Shown: positions 1 through 8,423 of the stretch, one piece after another
How positions within the stretch are numbered: the stretch's first letter is position 1
How the letters are laid out: every line of letters begins with the position of its first letter
NCBI RefSeq assembly: GCF_004217495.1
Contig: NZ_SHLC01000001.1
Location: forward strand, 1,178,001 to 1,242,000
Length of the DNA stretch: 64,000 nucleotides
Direction of reading: 5' to 3'
Origin: Microterricola gilva
GTDB lineage: Bacteria > Actinomycetota > Actinomycetes > Actinomycetales > Microbacteriaceae
Program-made: the position numbers and the translations under genes
The notes under the pieces: model-generated
Databases searched by the model: none
Told to the model about the DNA's origin: nothing
The model's input: the letters and a program-made list of their open reading frames with translations, nothing else

Positions 1-158
1 CACCCCGTGGCGATGTTCTCGAGATTCGTGTGAATCCCGAGGACCTCGGCCGGGTGATCGGTCGCGCCGGACGCACCGCCAAGGCCCTGCGCACCCTCGT
101 GGCTGCGCTGGCCGATGGCAAGCGCGTGCGCGTCGATGTCGTCGACACTGACTACTGA
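1..158 (+). CDS. khpA: KhpA-type KH-domain RNA-binding protein (3' end only)
   Basis: The reading frame is open from the window edge to a TGA at 156-158. It ends with the KH-domain segment VIGRAGRTAKALRTL, whose GxxG-type loop (GRAG) binds RNA. This matches the short single-KH proteins (KhpA/YlqC) normally encoded between rpsP and rimM, and rimM follows here at once. The family is known to bind RNA and affect cell division or envelope functions in some Gram-positives. The 5' part lies outside the window. Confidence 0.88.
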   Translation, partial: PRGDVLEIRVNPEDLGRVIGRAGRTAKALRTLVAALADGKRVRVDVVDTDY

Positions 159-159
159 A

Positions 160-792
160 GTGAGTGACGACGACGCGCGCCGCACGCAACTGCGGGTTGG
201 GCGCCTGACCAAGGCGCACGGACTCAAGGGTGCAATCAAGCTGGAGCTTTTCACGGATGACCCGGGGCGACGTTTCGTCCCGGGCGCCGTGTTCTCCTTG
301 CAGGTTCCAACGGGTTCCCCGTGGCACGGAAAGACCATCGAACTCGCCGAGCTGCGCTGGTACAACAGCCACCCCGTCGGGTTCTTCGTCGGAGTCTCCG
401 ACCGCACCGCCGCCGAAGGCCTCGCCAAGGCGATTCTCTGGATCGACCAGGATGACACCGAGTCGCCCGATGAGGAAGACGCCTGGTATGACCACCAGCT
501 CGTCGGCCTCGCCGTCGTGCGTGACGGTGTGACCGTCGGCCAGGTTGCCCGGATCGAGCACTTCCCGGCACAGGACCTCATCATCGTCAAGACGCCGAAC
601 GGCGAAGTGATGGTGCCATTCGTGAAGGCCATCGTCGCCTCCGTCGACATCGACGCCGGTGTCGTCACGGTCACGCCTCCGAACGGACTGTTCGAAGAGC
701 TGCCGGAGGAGCCCGTCGAGGACTCCGAAACGGAGACGGACGCGGACTCCGAGACGGATGTCGCAGCCGATGGCGGTTCGACAGAAGACTAG
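160..792 (+). CDS. rimM: ribosome maturation factor RimM
   Basis: RimM assists maturation of the 30S head by binding S19. The N-terminal domain carries the family motif VGRLTKAHGLKG (about residues 13-24), and the C-terminal PRC-barrel half is visible in AWYDHQLVGLAVV and DLIIVKTPNGEVMVPF. The last 30 or so residues form an Asp/Glu-rich tail, longer than in many homologues. I chose GTG at 160, two bases after the khpA stop. In-frame ATGs at 115 and 136 lie inside khpA and are possible alternatives. About 210 aa. A hairpin terminator follows, so the transcript probably ends before the nitrite block. Confidence 0.93.
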   Translation: MSDDDARRTQLRVGRLTKAHGLKGAIKLELFTDDPGRRFVPGAVFSLQVPTGSPWHGKTIELAELRWYNSHPVGFFVGVSDRTAAEGLAKAILWIDQDDTESPDEEDAWYDHQLVGLAVVRDGVTVGQVARIEHFPAQDLIIVKTPNGEVMVPFVKAIVASVDIDAGVVTVTPPNGLFEELPEEPVEDSETETDADSETDVAADGGSTED

Positions 793-800
793 ACAACGAC

Positions 801-882
801 CTCACCGCCGCTTTCGCGCGCGGTGAGCGGAACGTTACGAGAGGGTCACCGGCACGCAATCCTGCGAGCCGGTGGCCCTCTT
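801..882 (+). terminator. hairpin terminator(s) after rimM
   Basis: Two stem-loops follow the rimM stop. The first pairs CTCACCGC (801-808) with GCGGTGAG (820-827). The stronger one pairs GAGGGTCACCGGC (841-853) with GCCGGTGGCCCTC (868-880), 13 bp with one G-U pair, followed by only two T residues. The stem is convincing but the U-tract is poor, so termination efficiency is an inference. Confidence 0.6.
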
Positions 883-885
883 AGC

Positions 886-918
886 GTGTGAACCACAGCC
901 AATCCGGCTGATTCACAC
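886..918 (+). promoter_or_regulatory. inverted repeat just upstream of the nitrite-channel gene
   Basis: GTGTGAA (886-892) and TTCACAC (912-918) form a perfect 7-bp inverted repeat. Inside it CAGCC (896-900) pairs with GGCTG (906-910). The structure sits directly before the ribosome binding site GGAGG near 920. It could be a protein operator or an mRNA hairpin that controls translation of the channel gene; the sequence alone does not decide. Confidence 0.45.
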
Positions 919-929
919 TCGGAGGTCGC

Positions 930-1808
930 ATGTCGTACGTCGCCCCAGACCGCATCGTTGATGCGGCAATTTCAGCCGGAGTCTCCCGGGCAGAGCAGCC
1001 GGTCAGCCAGATGGTGGTGCGCGGCATCCTCGCCGGCGCCATCCTCGCCTGCGCGACGACCGTCGCGTTCACCGCGTCCATCCAGACCGGGCTCCCCATC
1101 GTCGGAGCGCTGATCTTCCCCGTCGGCTTCGTCATCATCGTGCTGCTCGGGACCGAGCTCGTCACCGGCAACTTCGCACTCATCCCGCTGGCTGTGCTCG
1201 AGGGTCGCACGAGCACGGCGCTGATGCTGAAGAACTTCTTCTTCGTCATCGTGGGCCACCTCATCGGCTGCGCGCTCTACCTGCTGCTCTACGTGGCCGT
1301 CATCACCAAGATGGGCACCGAGTCCAGCGATCCGATGATCGCCCAGATCATCGCCGTCGCCGAGGGCAAGACGCTCGGCTACGCCGCACTCGGCGGCTCC
1401 GGCCTGGCACTGGTGTTCATCAAGGCTGTCCTCTGCAACTGGATGGTGACGCTGGGCGCAGTGCTGGCGCTCAGCTCAGCATCGGTGAGCGGCAAGATCA
1501 TGGCCATGTGGCTGCCGGTGACGATGTTCTTCTCGCTCGGATTCGAGCATGCCGTCGTGAACATGTTCGTGATCCCGGCCGGGATGCTGCTCGGGGCGGA
1601 CGTGAGCCTCGCGGAGTGGTGGGGCTGGAACCAGCTCCCCGTGCTTGCAGGCAACTTCCTCGGAGGCGTCGCGTTGACCGGGGCGCTGTTCTACTTCTCA
1701 CACCGCCGCCGGATCACCAGGCAGACCCTGGTGACGACGGCACAGCCGCCCGTTGGCGAGCTCACGAGCGACGCCGCGCGTGAGCCGGCTCAGACGTTCA
1801 GCCGGTAG
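930..1808 (+). CDS. formate/nitrite transporter family channel (NirC/FocA-like)
   Basis: A 292-aa polytopic protein of the FNT family, which forms pentameric channels for nitrite, formate or related monovalent anions. Six hydrophobic segments are visible, with the FNT-typical runs GTELVTGNF near residue 73 and LCNWMVTLG near residue 168. Its place beside hemD, cobA, nirB and nirD makes nitrite the likeliest substrate; formate cannot be excluded. A GGAGG motif lies 6 nt before ATG 930. Its last 19 bp overlap the convergent hemD 3' end. Confidence 0.88.
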   Translation: MSYVAPDRIVDAAISAGVSRAEQPVSQMVVRGILAGAILACATTVAFTASIQTGLPIVGALIFPVGFVIIVLLGTELVTGNFALIPLAVLEGRTSTALMLKNFFFVIVGHLIGCALYLLLYVAVITKMGTESSDPMIAQIIAVAEGKTLGYAALGGSGLALVFIKAVLCNWMVTLGAVLALSSASVSGKIMAMWLPVTMFFSLGFEHAVVNMFVIPAGMLLGADVSLAEWWGWNQLPVLAGNFLGGVALTGALFYFSHRRRITRQTLVTTAQPPVGELTSDAAREPAQTFSR

Positions 1809-2947
1809 CCGCGCTTCACAACCGTCGCGATGAGTCCCGGCGATGCCAACGACTGTCGGAGCCGGCTGAGCGCCATCTCCAGCACATGATCGTCGGCATC
1901 GCCGGGAAGAACGCGGGCGAGCTCCTCGCGGGAGACGACGGCGCCACGCGCCGCGTACAGCGCTCGGAAGATCGCCAGGGCGCTTGGCGTCAGCGCGACG
2001 CGGCGCTCTCCGATCTGCACGACCGTTCCGCGCAGCAGCACGGGGCCGGCAACGGTCGGTACGGCGTCGACGTGCGCGCCCTCCAGGTGCTCGCAGACGA
2101 GGCGGATGAGCGCCCCCATCCGGAAACGCTCTGGTTGGATCGGTTCGAGCCCCGCCGCGAGCAGGGGTGCGGCCGTCACGGGTCCGACGGCGGCCGTCAG
2201 CACCGTGTCACGCATCGCCGCGAGAAGCTCCGTGCGGCGGCCGAGCTCGTCGGCCGCGCTGAGCAGGGCGTCGACGGCCGGTGCGCTGGTGAAGGTGATG
2301 CAGTCCAGTTGCGCCGCGCAGACGGCATCGACCAGACGACGCACCCGGTGGTCAGAGTCGTCAGGGGCCACCCAGCGATACGGTGCGACGGTGAGCACGC
2401 GCGGATGCACGGCGCGGAGACGGTCCAGTTGCAGCTCATCCTGGTGCCCGTGCACCTGCACGGCGACGGTCAGCCCTGGCGGGAACTCCTCGAGCACCTT
2501 GTCCACGAGCGACGCGCTCGTCTCCTCCGCGCTCATGCCGACGTCATCGAGCCCGGCCGCGCGGATCCCGCCGCGTGCCTTGGGGCCGCGCACGAGGATG
2601 CTGGTGCCGCTCAGCGCCTCGGTGAGCGCGCCGCCCTGGCCCGCGGCATCCGCGACATCGAACCAGCGCCGGATTCCGTACGCCGTCGTAGCGAGCAGCA
2701 GATCGGGGCGTGCAGCGATGATCGCGCGGGTGTCGGCGATGACGGGCTCGTCCTCTGCCGCGTTGACGATGTGCAGCGTCGGCGCGTGCAGCACGGTCGC
2801 GCCGCGGCGCTCGAAGGCGTCAATGAGGTCGCCGGATCGGCGGTCGCTGGTCACCGCGATCCGGAAACCGTGGAGCTGATCGGGGCGGAGCCCGATGACC
2901 GGCTCCTCCTGTGCGTCACTCCGGACCCCCGGATGACGCGTGCTCAC
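1790..2947 (-). CDS. hemD: uroporphyrinogen-III synthase fused to a winged-helix DNA-binding domain
   Basis: About 385 aa. Residues ~20-270 resemble uroporphyrinogen-III synthase (HemD fold), which cyclises hydroxymethylbilane. The last ~95 residues (PVLLRGTVVQIGERRVALTPSALAIFRAL to VKRGYRLNV) look like an OmpR/PhoB-type winged helix. Such fusions in actinobacterial nitrate/nitrite loci are usually annotated as regulators. Start: GTG at 2947 overlaps the SUMT stop in a GTGA, implying translational coupling. An AGGAGG also lies slightly downstream, ahead of an in-frame ATC. Whether the enzyme domain still makes uro'gen III or only senses a tetrapyrrole is unknown. The 3' end overlaps the channel gene. 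Confidence 0.82.
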   Translation of the reverse strand: MSTRHPGVRSDAQEEPVIGLRPDQLHGFRIAVTSDRRSGDLIDAFERRGATVLHAPTLHIVNAAEDEPVIADTRAIIAARPDLLLATTAYGIRRWFDVADAAGQGGALTEALSGTSILVRGPKARGGIRAAGLDDVGMSAEETSASLVDKVLEEFPPGLTVAVQVHGHQDELQLDRLRAVHPRVLTVAPYRWVAPDDSDHRVRRLVDAVCAAQLDCITFTSAPAVDALLSAADELGRRTELLAAMRDTVLTAAVGPVTAAPLLAAGLEPIQPERFRMGALIRLVCEHLEGAHVDAVPTVAGPVLLRGTVVQIGERRVALTPSALAIFRALYAARGAVVSREELARVLPGDADDHVLEMALSRLRQSLASPGLIATVVKRGYRLNV

Positions 2948-3774
2948 GCGTCGACCAGGCCGGCGAAATCGGAATCGACCCGCGCGGCGCGCGCCATCAG
3001 CGACACGGCGTCGGCGTCGCCATCGTTCGCGAGGCGAACGACCTCGCCGATCACCAGCACGGCGGGGGAGGAGAGGCGGGCGGCGGCCGCCTCGGCCAGG
3101 ATGCTGCCGAGATCGGCGATGGTGGTGCGTTGGGTGTCGCTGAAGCCGCGTTCGATGACGGCGATCGGCATGTCGGCACGCGTGCCGTGGCGCAGCAGCC
3201 CGCTGCACAGCGACGGCAGGGTGTTGATGCCCATGAGCACGACGATGGTGCCGCCGAGCCCGGAGAGGTGCATGAGCTCGTCATCCGAGAGCGGTGCGTG
3301 CCCGGAGATCACGGTGAAGAGTCGACTGACCCCGCGGTGGGTGAGCGGGATGCCGGCGGCCGCCGGAACCGCGATGGCGCTGCTGACACCGGGGATCACC
3401 CGAACGGGAATGCCGGCCCGGTGGCAGGCGAGTACCTCCTCGCTTCCGCGACCGAGCACGTAGGGGTCGCCGCCCTTCAGTCGCACGACGTGGGCGCCGC
3501 CGCCGGCGTGCTCGACGATGAGCGCTTCGATGCCGCTCTGGCTCACCGGGTGATGACCCGGCTGCTTCCCGACGTCGATCAGGAGTGCGTTCGGCGCCTG
3601 CTCGCGCAGCGCCGCCTGCGGGGCGAGGCGGTCGTAGAGCACGACGTCTGCGCTCCTCAGGGCGTCGACGCCGGCGACGGTGAGGAGTCCATCGCTGCCC
3701 GGACCACCGCCGACGAGTGTCACGCGGCCGCGTCCACGCGGCGCATCCGCGATCGGTGCATCCGTCATCGTCAC
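2944..3774 (-). CDS. cobA: uroporphyrinogen-III C-methyltransferase (SUMT)
   Basis: Converts uroporphyrinogen III to precorrin-2 by two SAM-dependent methylations, the branch point to siroheme and cobalamin. Family motifs are present: VGGGPGSDGLLTVAG near residue 21, YDRL, RLKGGDPYVLGRG and VIPGVSSAIAVPAAAGIPLTHRG (SAM and substrate pocket). 276 aa, the length of a single-domain SUMT, so it lacks the precorrin-2 dehydrogenase/chelatase half found in CysG. Start GTG 3774 overlaps the nirB stop (GTGA), and its own stop overlaps hemD, so nirB-cobA-hemD is a tightly coupled operon. Confidence 0.93.
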   Translation of the reverse strand: MTMTDAPIADAPRGRGRVTLVGGGPGSDGLLTVAGVDALRSADVVLYDRLAPQAALREQAPNALLIDVGKQPGHHPVSQSGIEALIVEHAGGGAHVVRLKGGDPYVLGRGSEEVLACHRAGIPVRVIPGVSSAIAVPAAAGIPLTHRGVSRLFTVISGHAPLSDDELMHLSGLGGTIVVLMGINTLPSLCSGLLRHGTRADMPIAVIERGFSDTQRTTIADLGSILAEAAAARLSSPAVLVIGEVVRLANDGDADAVSLMARAARVDSDFAGLVDA

Positions 3775-6378
3775 TGTCCTCTCACGGGAATACTGGGGCC
3801 GCTCAGCATGACCTTGCCGTCCTCCGCCTCACCCGGCAGTGCCGGCCGCATCTGACCCCGTTCGAGAACACGGCCGATGCTCGGATCCGGTGTGCCAGGT
3901 GCGTTCACGAATGAGCGGAAACGGCGAAGTCGCTCTGGGTCGGCCAGCGTAGCAGCCCACTCATCCTCATAGCTGCCCACATGACGTTCCATTGCCGACT
4001 CGAGTTCGGCGGCCAACCCGAGCGAGTCATTGACCACGACGTCGCGCACGTGATCGAGCCCGCCGTCCAGTTCCTCGATCCACCTCGCCGTGCGCTGCAG
4101 GCGGTCGGCGGTGCGGATGTAGTACATCATGTAGCGGTCGATGTAGGAGATGAGCGTCTCGTCGTCGAGGTCGGATGCCAGCAACTGGCCGTGGCTGGGC
4201 TGGAACCCGCCGTTGCCGCCGACGAAGAGGTTCCACCCCTTGTCGCTGGCGATCACCCCGACGTCCTTGCCTCGTGCCTCCGCGCACTCGCGGGCGCAGC
4301 CGGAGACACCGAACTTGAACTTGTGCGGGGCACGCAGGCCGCGGTAGCGCAGCTCCAGCCGGATCGCCATCGACACCGAGTCCTGCACGCCGAAGCGGCA
4401 CCAGGTCGATCCGACGCAGCTCTTCACGTTGCGCAGCGCCTTGCCGTAGGCCTGGCCGGATTCGAAGCCGGCATCCACCAGGATCCGCCAGATGGCGGGC
4501 AGCTGGTCGAGCCTGGCCCCGAACAGGTCGATGCGCTGGCCGCCGGTGATCTTCGTGTACAGCCCGAACTGCGTTGCGACGGCGGCGATGACGGCGAGCC
4601 CGGCCGGGGTGATCTCGCCGCCGGCGGGGGACGACGGAGTAGCTGCCGTCCTTCTGCATGTTCGCCATGGCACGGTCGTTGGTGTCCTGGAGCGTGCCTC
4701 TGCCATCATCCAGGATGTAGTCGTTGCCCTGGCTGGCCAGGATGGACCCGACGACCGGCTTGCAGATGTCGCAGCCGCGGCCACTGCCGAAACGCTCAAT
4801 GATCTCCTCGAAGGAGCGCAGACCGAGCACCCGCACCGACTCGAACAGGTCTTGGCGGCTCATCGCGAAGTGTTCGCAGAGCGCCGTGGAGAGCGTCGCA
4901 CCCGACTTCGCCAGTTCCCCCTGGAGGAGCTTCTTGACCAGCGGCACACAGGAACCGCACTGCGTTCCCGCGCGCGTGCACGCCTTGAGCTCGCCCAGGT
5001 CGTGGCACGGTCCGCCGTCCTTCCCACTGTGGACGGCGCCGCGCACGGTGCCGACGCGCACGTTGTTGCACGAGCAGACGAGCGCGTCATCCGGCAGCTC
5101 GTCCCCGGCCGGCGCCTGTGCGCCAGCCGCGGAGAGATAGGCGGCAGGCTCTGCGCTCAGCGTGCGACCGAGCAACGGGCGCAGGGCCGAGTACGGGGCG
5201 GCGTCGCCGACGAAGACGCCGCCGAGGAGCGTGCGGGCATCGTCGGACATCACGAGCTTCTGGTACAGCCCCCTGGCCGGGTCGGCGTAGACGATCTCCA
5301 GCGCGCCAGCCGTCTCGCCCATCGCATCGCCGAAGCTGGCAACGTCGACGCCGGAGAGCTTCAGTTTCGTGGCGTCGTCGATCGTGTCGAACTCGGCGTG
5401 ACCGCCGAGCAGCCGGTCGGCGACGGTCTCTGCCATGGCGTTGGCCGGTGCGACGAGTCCGACGCAGCGACCCTCGACGCAGGCGACCTCGCCGATCGCC
5501 CAGATGTTGGGGTCGGAGCTGCGGCAGTCGGAGCCGATCACGACGCCGCCGCGCGCGCCGATGGTCAGGCCGGCCGCGCGGGCGAGCTCGTCGCGCGGGG
5601 TGATGCCGATCGCGAAGATCACGATGTCGGCATCGACGGTGCTGCCATTGCTGAACCGGACCGCGACGACCCGGTCATCCTCGACGACGATGGCGCGCGG
5701 CCGAGTGCCGAGGTGCAGGGTCAGCCCCGTGGCCGTGATGAGACGGGACAGCGCCTGCCCGGCGCCCTCATCGAGTTGGGCGGACATCAGCCAGCTGCCG
5801 CTGTGCACGACGGCGGCCTCCGCGCCGAGCTGGTGCAGGCCACCGGCGGCCTCGAGCCCGAGCAGGCCGCCGCCTGCCACCAGCACCTTGGCCGGGCGGC
5901 CGAGTCGCGCGGTCAGTTCCGCGGTCTCGGCGACGAGGGCGTCGACGTCGTCGAGCGTGCGGTAGACCCTCGCGTGCTCATGTCCGGGGATCTCGGGAAC
6001 CGGCGCGCTCGACCCCGTCGCGAAGACGAGGTCGTCGTAGTCGAAGACAGCTCCGGATGCCGTGGTCACCGTGCGCGCGATCGGATCCACGGCGACGACC
6101 CGTGTGCCCGTGTGGATCCGCACCCGCTCGGCGTCCCACGGCGTGCTCGCCGTCAGCGTCAGGTCGTCCTGGCCGTGCAGGCGCCTGCTCAGTGCGACCC
6201 TGTCGTATGGCAGGTGGTTCTCCTCGCTCAGCACCGTGAGGCGGATGAGGCCGGCCTGGTCGCGGCTGCCGATCGCATCCGCGAGCCGGTGCGCGGCCGG
6301 TCCGCCGCCGATCACGACGACTCGGCGGACGGCGGCGCTCTCCCTGGTGGTGGCGATTCTGTTGTCATCGGCAGGCAT
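3771..6378 (-). pseudogene. nirB: NirB, large subunit of NADH-dependent nitrite reductase, with a frameshift
   Basis: Assimilatory nitrite reductase large subunit: FAD/NAD(P)H domain from residue ~18 (VVVIGGGPAAHRLADAIG), a BFD-like [2Fe-2S] region (CSCNN, CTRAGTQCGSC), then the sulfite/nitrite-reductase half. The frame breaks near 4617-4631 after GSYSVVP, and homology resumes at GGEITPAGLAVI in the next frame. The siroheme/4Fe-4S cysteines (CVGSTWC, CARECAEARGKDVG) lie in the second frame. The total span of 2608 nt is one base over a codon multiple, and the combined length (~868 aa) fits intact NirB. With everything else preserved, either a sequencing error or a very recent mutation is likely. 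Start ATG 6378. Confidence 0.9.
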
Positions 6379-6603
6379 CGGTGACCTCGTCTCTCTGTCG
6401 GAACTGCCCAGAGCCTATTGACGCGCCGTTTCTCGGCCTTTACCCGCGTGTAACGCGTGATGTCCTGCGTCCCACCCGTGTCGTCGCGCGCTGTGAGGTG
6501 CCCGTCATCCGGAGGTAACACGCGCAGTCGTCTGCCGAAACATCCGCTGCGTACTGTCGAGTCCACTGGCCGGAGCCGAGCACCGATGAGAGGACGAGAA
6601 CCG
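6379..6603. promoter_or_regulatory. shared control region between divergent nirB and nirD
   Basis: A 225-bp gap between two start codons must hold both promoters. It contains a perfect inverted repeat CGCGT-GTA-ACGCG (6445-6457), GTAAC at 6450-6454, a second GTAAC at 6515-6519 and GAAAC at 6537-6541, two helical turns after the second GTAAC. These words resemble half-sites of the nitrogen regulator GlnR (gTnAc, GaAAc). The match is partial, because the intermediate half-site is missing, so GlnR control is only a hypothesis. Confidence 0.4.
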
Positions 6604-6969
6604 ATGGGCATGACACTGGAACAGACAGACACGACTCGCGGCACCGCCGTCTGGGAGCAGGCGTGCGCGCTCGCCGACCTCGAGCCGTCCTGGGGCGAGG
6701 CCGTGCTGCTGCGCATGAAGCAGATCGCGCTCTTCAAGGTCTCGCCGAAGGAGATCTACGCGGTCTGCCACCGCGACCCGCACACCGACGCCTATGTGAT
6801 GGCCAGGGGGATCGTTGGGTCGAAGGGGGAGCGGCCGACCATCGCCTCGCCGCTGCTCAAACAGGTCTACGACCTCGGCACCGGGGAGTGCTTCAGCGAT
6901 CCGGCGCTGCACCTCAAGACCTTCCGCACCCGCGTCGTTGCTGGATTCATCGAGATCGAGTTCGAATGA
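6604..6969 (+). CDS. nirD: NirD, small subunit of NADH-dependent nitrite reductase
   Basis: 121-aa Rieske-fold protein that partners NirB. It has the NirD pattern around ALFKVSPKEIYAVCHRDPHTDAYVMARGIVG and SPLLKQVYDLGTGECF. The Cys/His pairs that bind a Rieske cluster are not evident, as in several NirD proteins, so it probably has no Fe-S centre. Start ATG 6604 follows a GAGAGGACGAG purine stretch. Unusually, nirD points away from nirB instead of following it in one operon. Its stop overlaps the chelatase start (ATGA). Confidence 0.87.
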   Translation: MGMTLEQTDTTRGTAVWEQACALADLEPSWGEAVLLRMKQIALFKVSPKEIYAVCHRDPHTDAYVMARGIVGSKGERPTIASPLLKQVYDLGTGECFSDPALHLKTFRTRVVAGFIEIEFE

Positions 6970-7697
6970 CGCTGCTCGCCGTCTCCCACGGAACCTCGTC
7001 GCCGGATGGGCAGGGCGCGGTGACAGCTCTCGTCGACTCGGTCGCGCGGGCGCGCCAGGAGCTCGACGTCGTCGCGGCTTTCGTCGACGTGCAGCAGCCG
7101 GACGTCGCGGCGTCGTTGGCGGCGCTCGACCCGCGGGGCATCGTCGTGGTCGTCCCGTTGCTGCTCTCGGCCGGATACCACGTGCATGTTGACCTGCGCG
7201 AGGAGCTCGCTGCGGCCGAGGAGCACACGGCCGTGCTCGCCGCGGCGCTCGGGCCCGATGACCGGCTCGTTGCGCTGCTGGCCCGCCGGCTCCGCGAGGC
7301 CGGCCTGCGTCCAGGCGACCGTGTCGTGCTCGCCGCGGCCGGATCCAGCGACAGGCGCGCGGTGGCGGACTGTGCGGAGACGGCGCGGCGTCTGGGCATC
7401 GTGCTGCGGCGCGAGGTCGGGGTCGGCTTCATCTCGGCTGCAACACCGCGCCTCAGCGACGCCGTCATCGATGCGAGAGCGCAGGCGGCCGGCGGCAGGG
7501 TCGTGCTCGCCAGCTACCTTCTGGCGCCCGGGTATTTCGCCGCGCTGGCGCACGAGGCCGGCGCGGACGTCGTGAGTGCGCCGCTGCTCGTCCCGAACCG
7601 TTTCCCGCCCGCCGAGCTGGTCACGCTCGTCGGAGAGCGCTACGACGAGGCCGTCGCGAGCAGCCTGGCGGCCACCACCGCGGGGGTCCTCTCCTAG
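6966..7697 (+). CDS. sirohydrochlorin chelatase-like protein (CbiX/SirB type)
   Basis: 243 aa. Two CbiX-like halves are visible: MTLLAVSHGTSSPDGQ at the N-terminus and VVLAAAGSSDRRAV at mid-protein, with the His-containing segment LLLSAGYHVHVDL between them. The family inserts Fe2+ (siroheme) or Co2+ into sirohydrochlorin. Beside nirBD and SUMT, Fe insertion for the nitrite-reductase siroheme is likely. ATG 6966 overlaps the nirD stop by 4 bp. Its stop TAG is part of the trmD -10 hexamer. Confidence 0.85.
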   Translation: MTLLAVSHGTSSPDGQGAVTALVDSVARARQELDVVAAFVDVQQPDVAASLAALDPRGIVVVVPLLLSAGYHVHVDLREELAAAEEHTAVLAAALGPDDRLVALLARRLREAGLRPGDRVVLAAAGSSDRRAVADCAETARRLGIVLRREVGVGFISAATPRLSDAVIDARAQAAGGRVVLASYLLAPGYFAALAHEAGADVVSAPLLVPNRFPPAELVTLVGERYDEAVASSLAATTAGVLS

Positions 7698-7700
7698 AAT
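7695..7700 (+). promoter_or_regulatory. -10 element TAGAAT for leaderless trmD
   Basis: TAGAAT ends 6 nt before ATG 7707, placing the expected transcription start at the A of the start codon. The hexamer includes the stop codon of the upstream chelatase gene. No Shine-Dalgarno fits in the 9-nt gap. Confidence 0.6.
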
Positions 7701-7706
7701 TGAGCC

Positions 7707-8423
7707 ATGCGCATCGACATCGTCACGATCTTTCCCGAATTCTTCGATGTGCTCGACATCTCGCTGCTCGGCAAGGCGCGCGCGAACGGCCTGATCGAAC
7801 TCGGCGTGCACAACCTGCGCGACTTCACCCACGACCGCCACAACACCGTCGACGACACACCGGCAGGCGGCGGCGCGGGCATGGTGATGAAGCCGGAACC
7901 GTGGGGTGAGGCACTCGACTCGATTCTGGATGCCGGCCCGGCCGACGCCGACCCGATCATCATCTTCCCCTCGCCCGCCGGCGTGCGCTTCGACCAGAAG
8001 ATGGCCCGCGAACTCGCCGACGAGCAGCACATCGTCTTCGGCTGCGGCCGCTACGAGGGCATCGACCAGCGCGTCTTCGACGAGTACGCGGCGCGTGGAC
8101 GCGTGCGCCTGGTCAGCCTCGGTGACTACGTCCTGAACGGCGGAGAGGTGGCCGTCATGGCCATGATCGAGGCCGTCGGCCGCCTGATCCCCGGCGTCGT
8201 CGGCAACCCGGAGAGCCTGGTCGAGGAATCCCACGAGGACGGCCTCCTCGAGTACCCGAGCTACACCAAGCCGGCCGTCTGGCGTGAGCGCGAGGTGCCG
8301 CCTGTGCTCCGCAGCGGCGACCACGGCGCGATCGCACGCTGGCGCCACGAGCAGCAGGTGGAGCGCACGCGACGCGTGCGGCCGGACCTGCTGCCGACGG
8401 AGCTGCAGGCCTCAGAGGGCTAG
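7707..8423 (+). CDS. trmD: tRNA (guanine37-N1)-methyltransferase TrmD
   Basis: Methylates G37 of tRNAs with G at position 36, preventing +1 frameshifts. The SPOUT/trefoil-knot signature is clear: [17 protein letters not shown] and [26 protein letters not shown]-terminus [16 protein letters not shown] is canonical. 238 aa, normal length. It normally sits directly after rimM; here the nitrite block separates them and trmD has its own leaderless promoter. The 3' end overlaps the convergent map gene by 4 bp. Confidence 0.97.
   Translation: MRIDIVTIFPEFFDVLDISLLGKARANGLIELGVHNLRDFTHDRHNTVDDTPAGGGAGMVMKPEPWGEALDSILDAGPADADPIIIFPSPAGVRFDQKMARELADEQHIVFGCGRYEGIDQRVFDEYAARGRVRLVSLGDYVLNGGEVAVMAMIEAVGRLIPGVVGNPESLVEESHEDGLLEYPSYTKPAVWREREVPPVLRSGDHGAIARWRHEQQVERTRRVRPDLLPTELQASEG

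Noticed and set aside
6712-6969. Possible Rieske [2Fe-2S] centre in NirD
   Set aside because: The required CxH and CxxH pairs are not present, so only the fold, not the cluster, is claimed.
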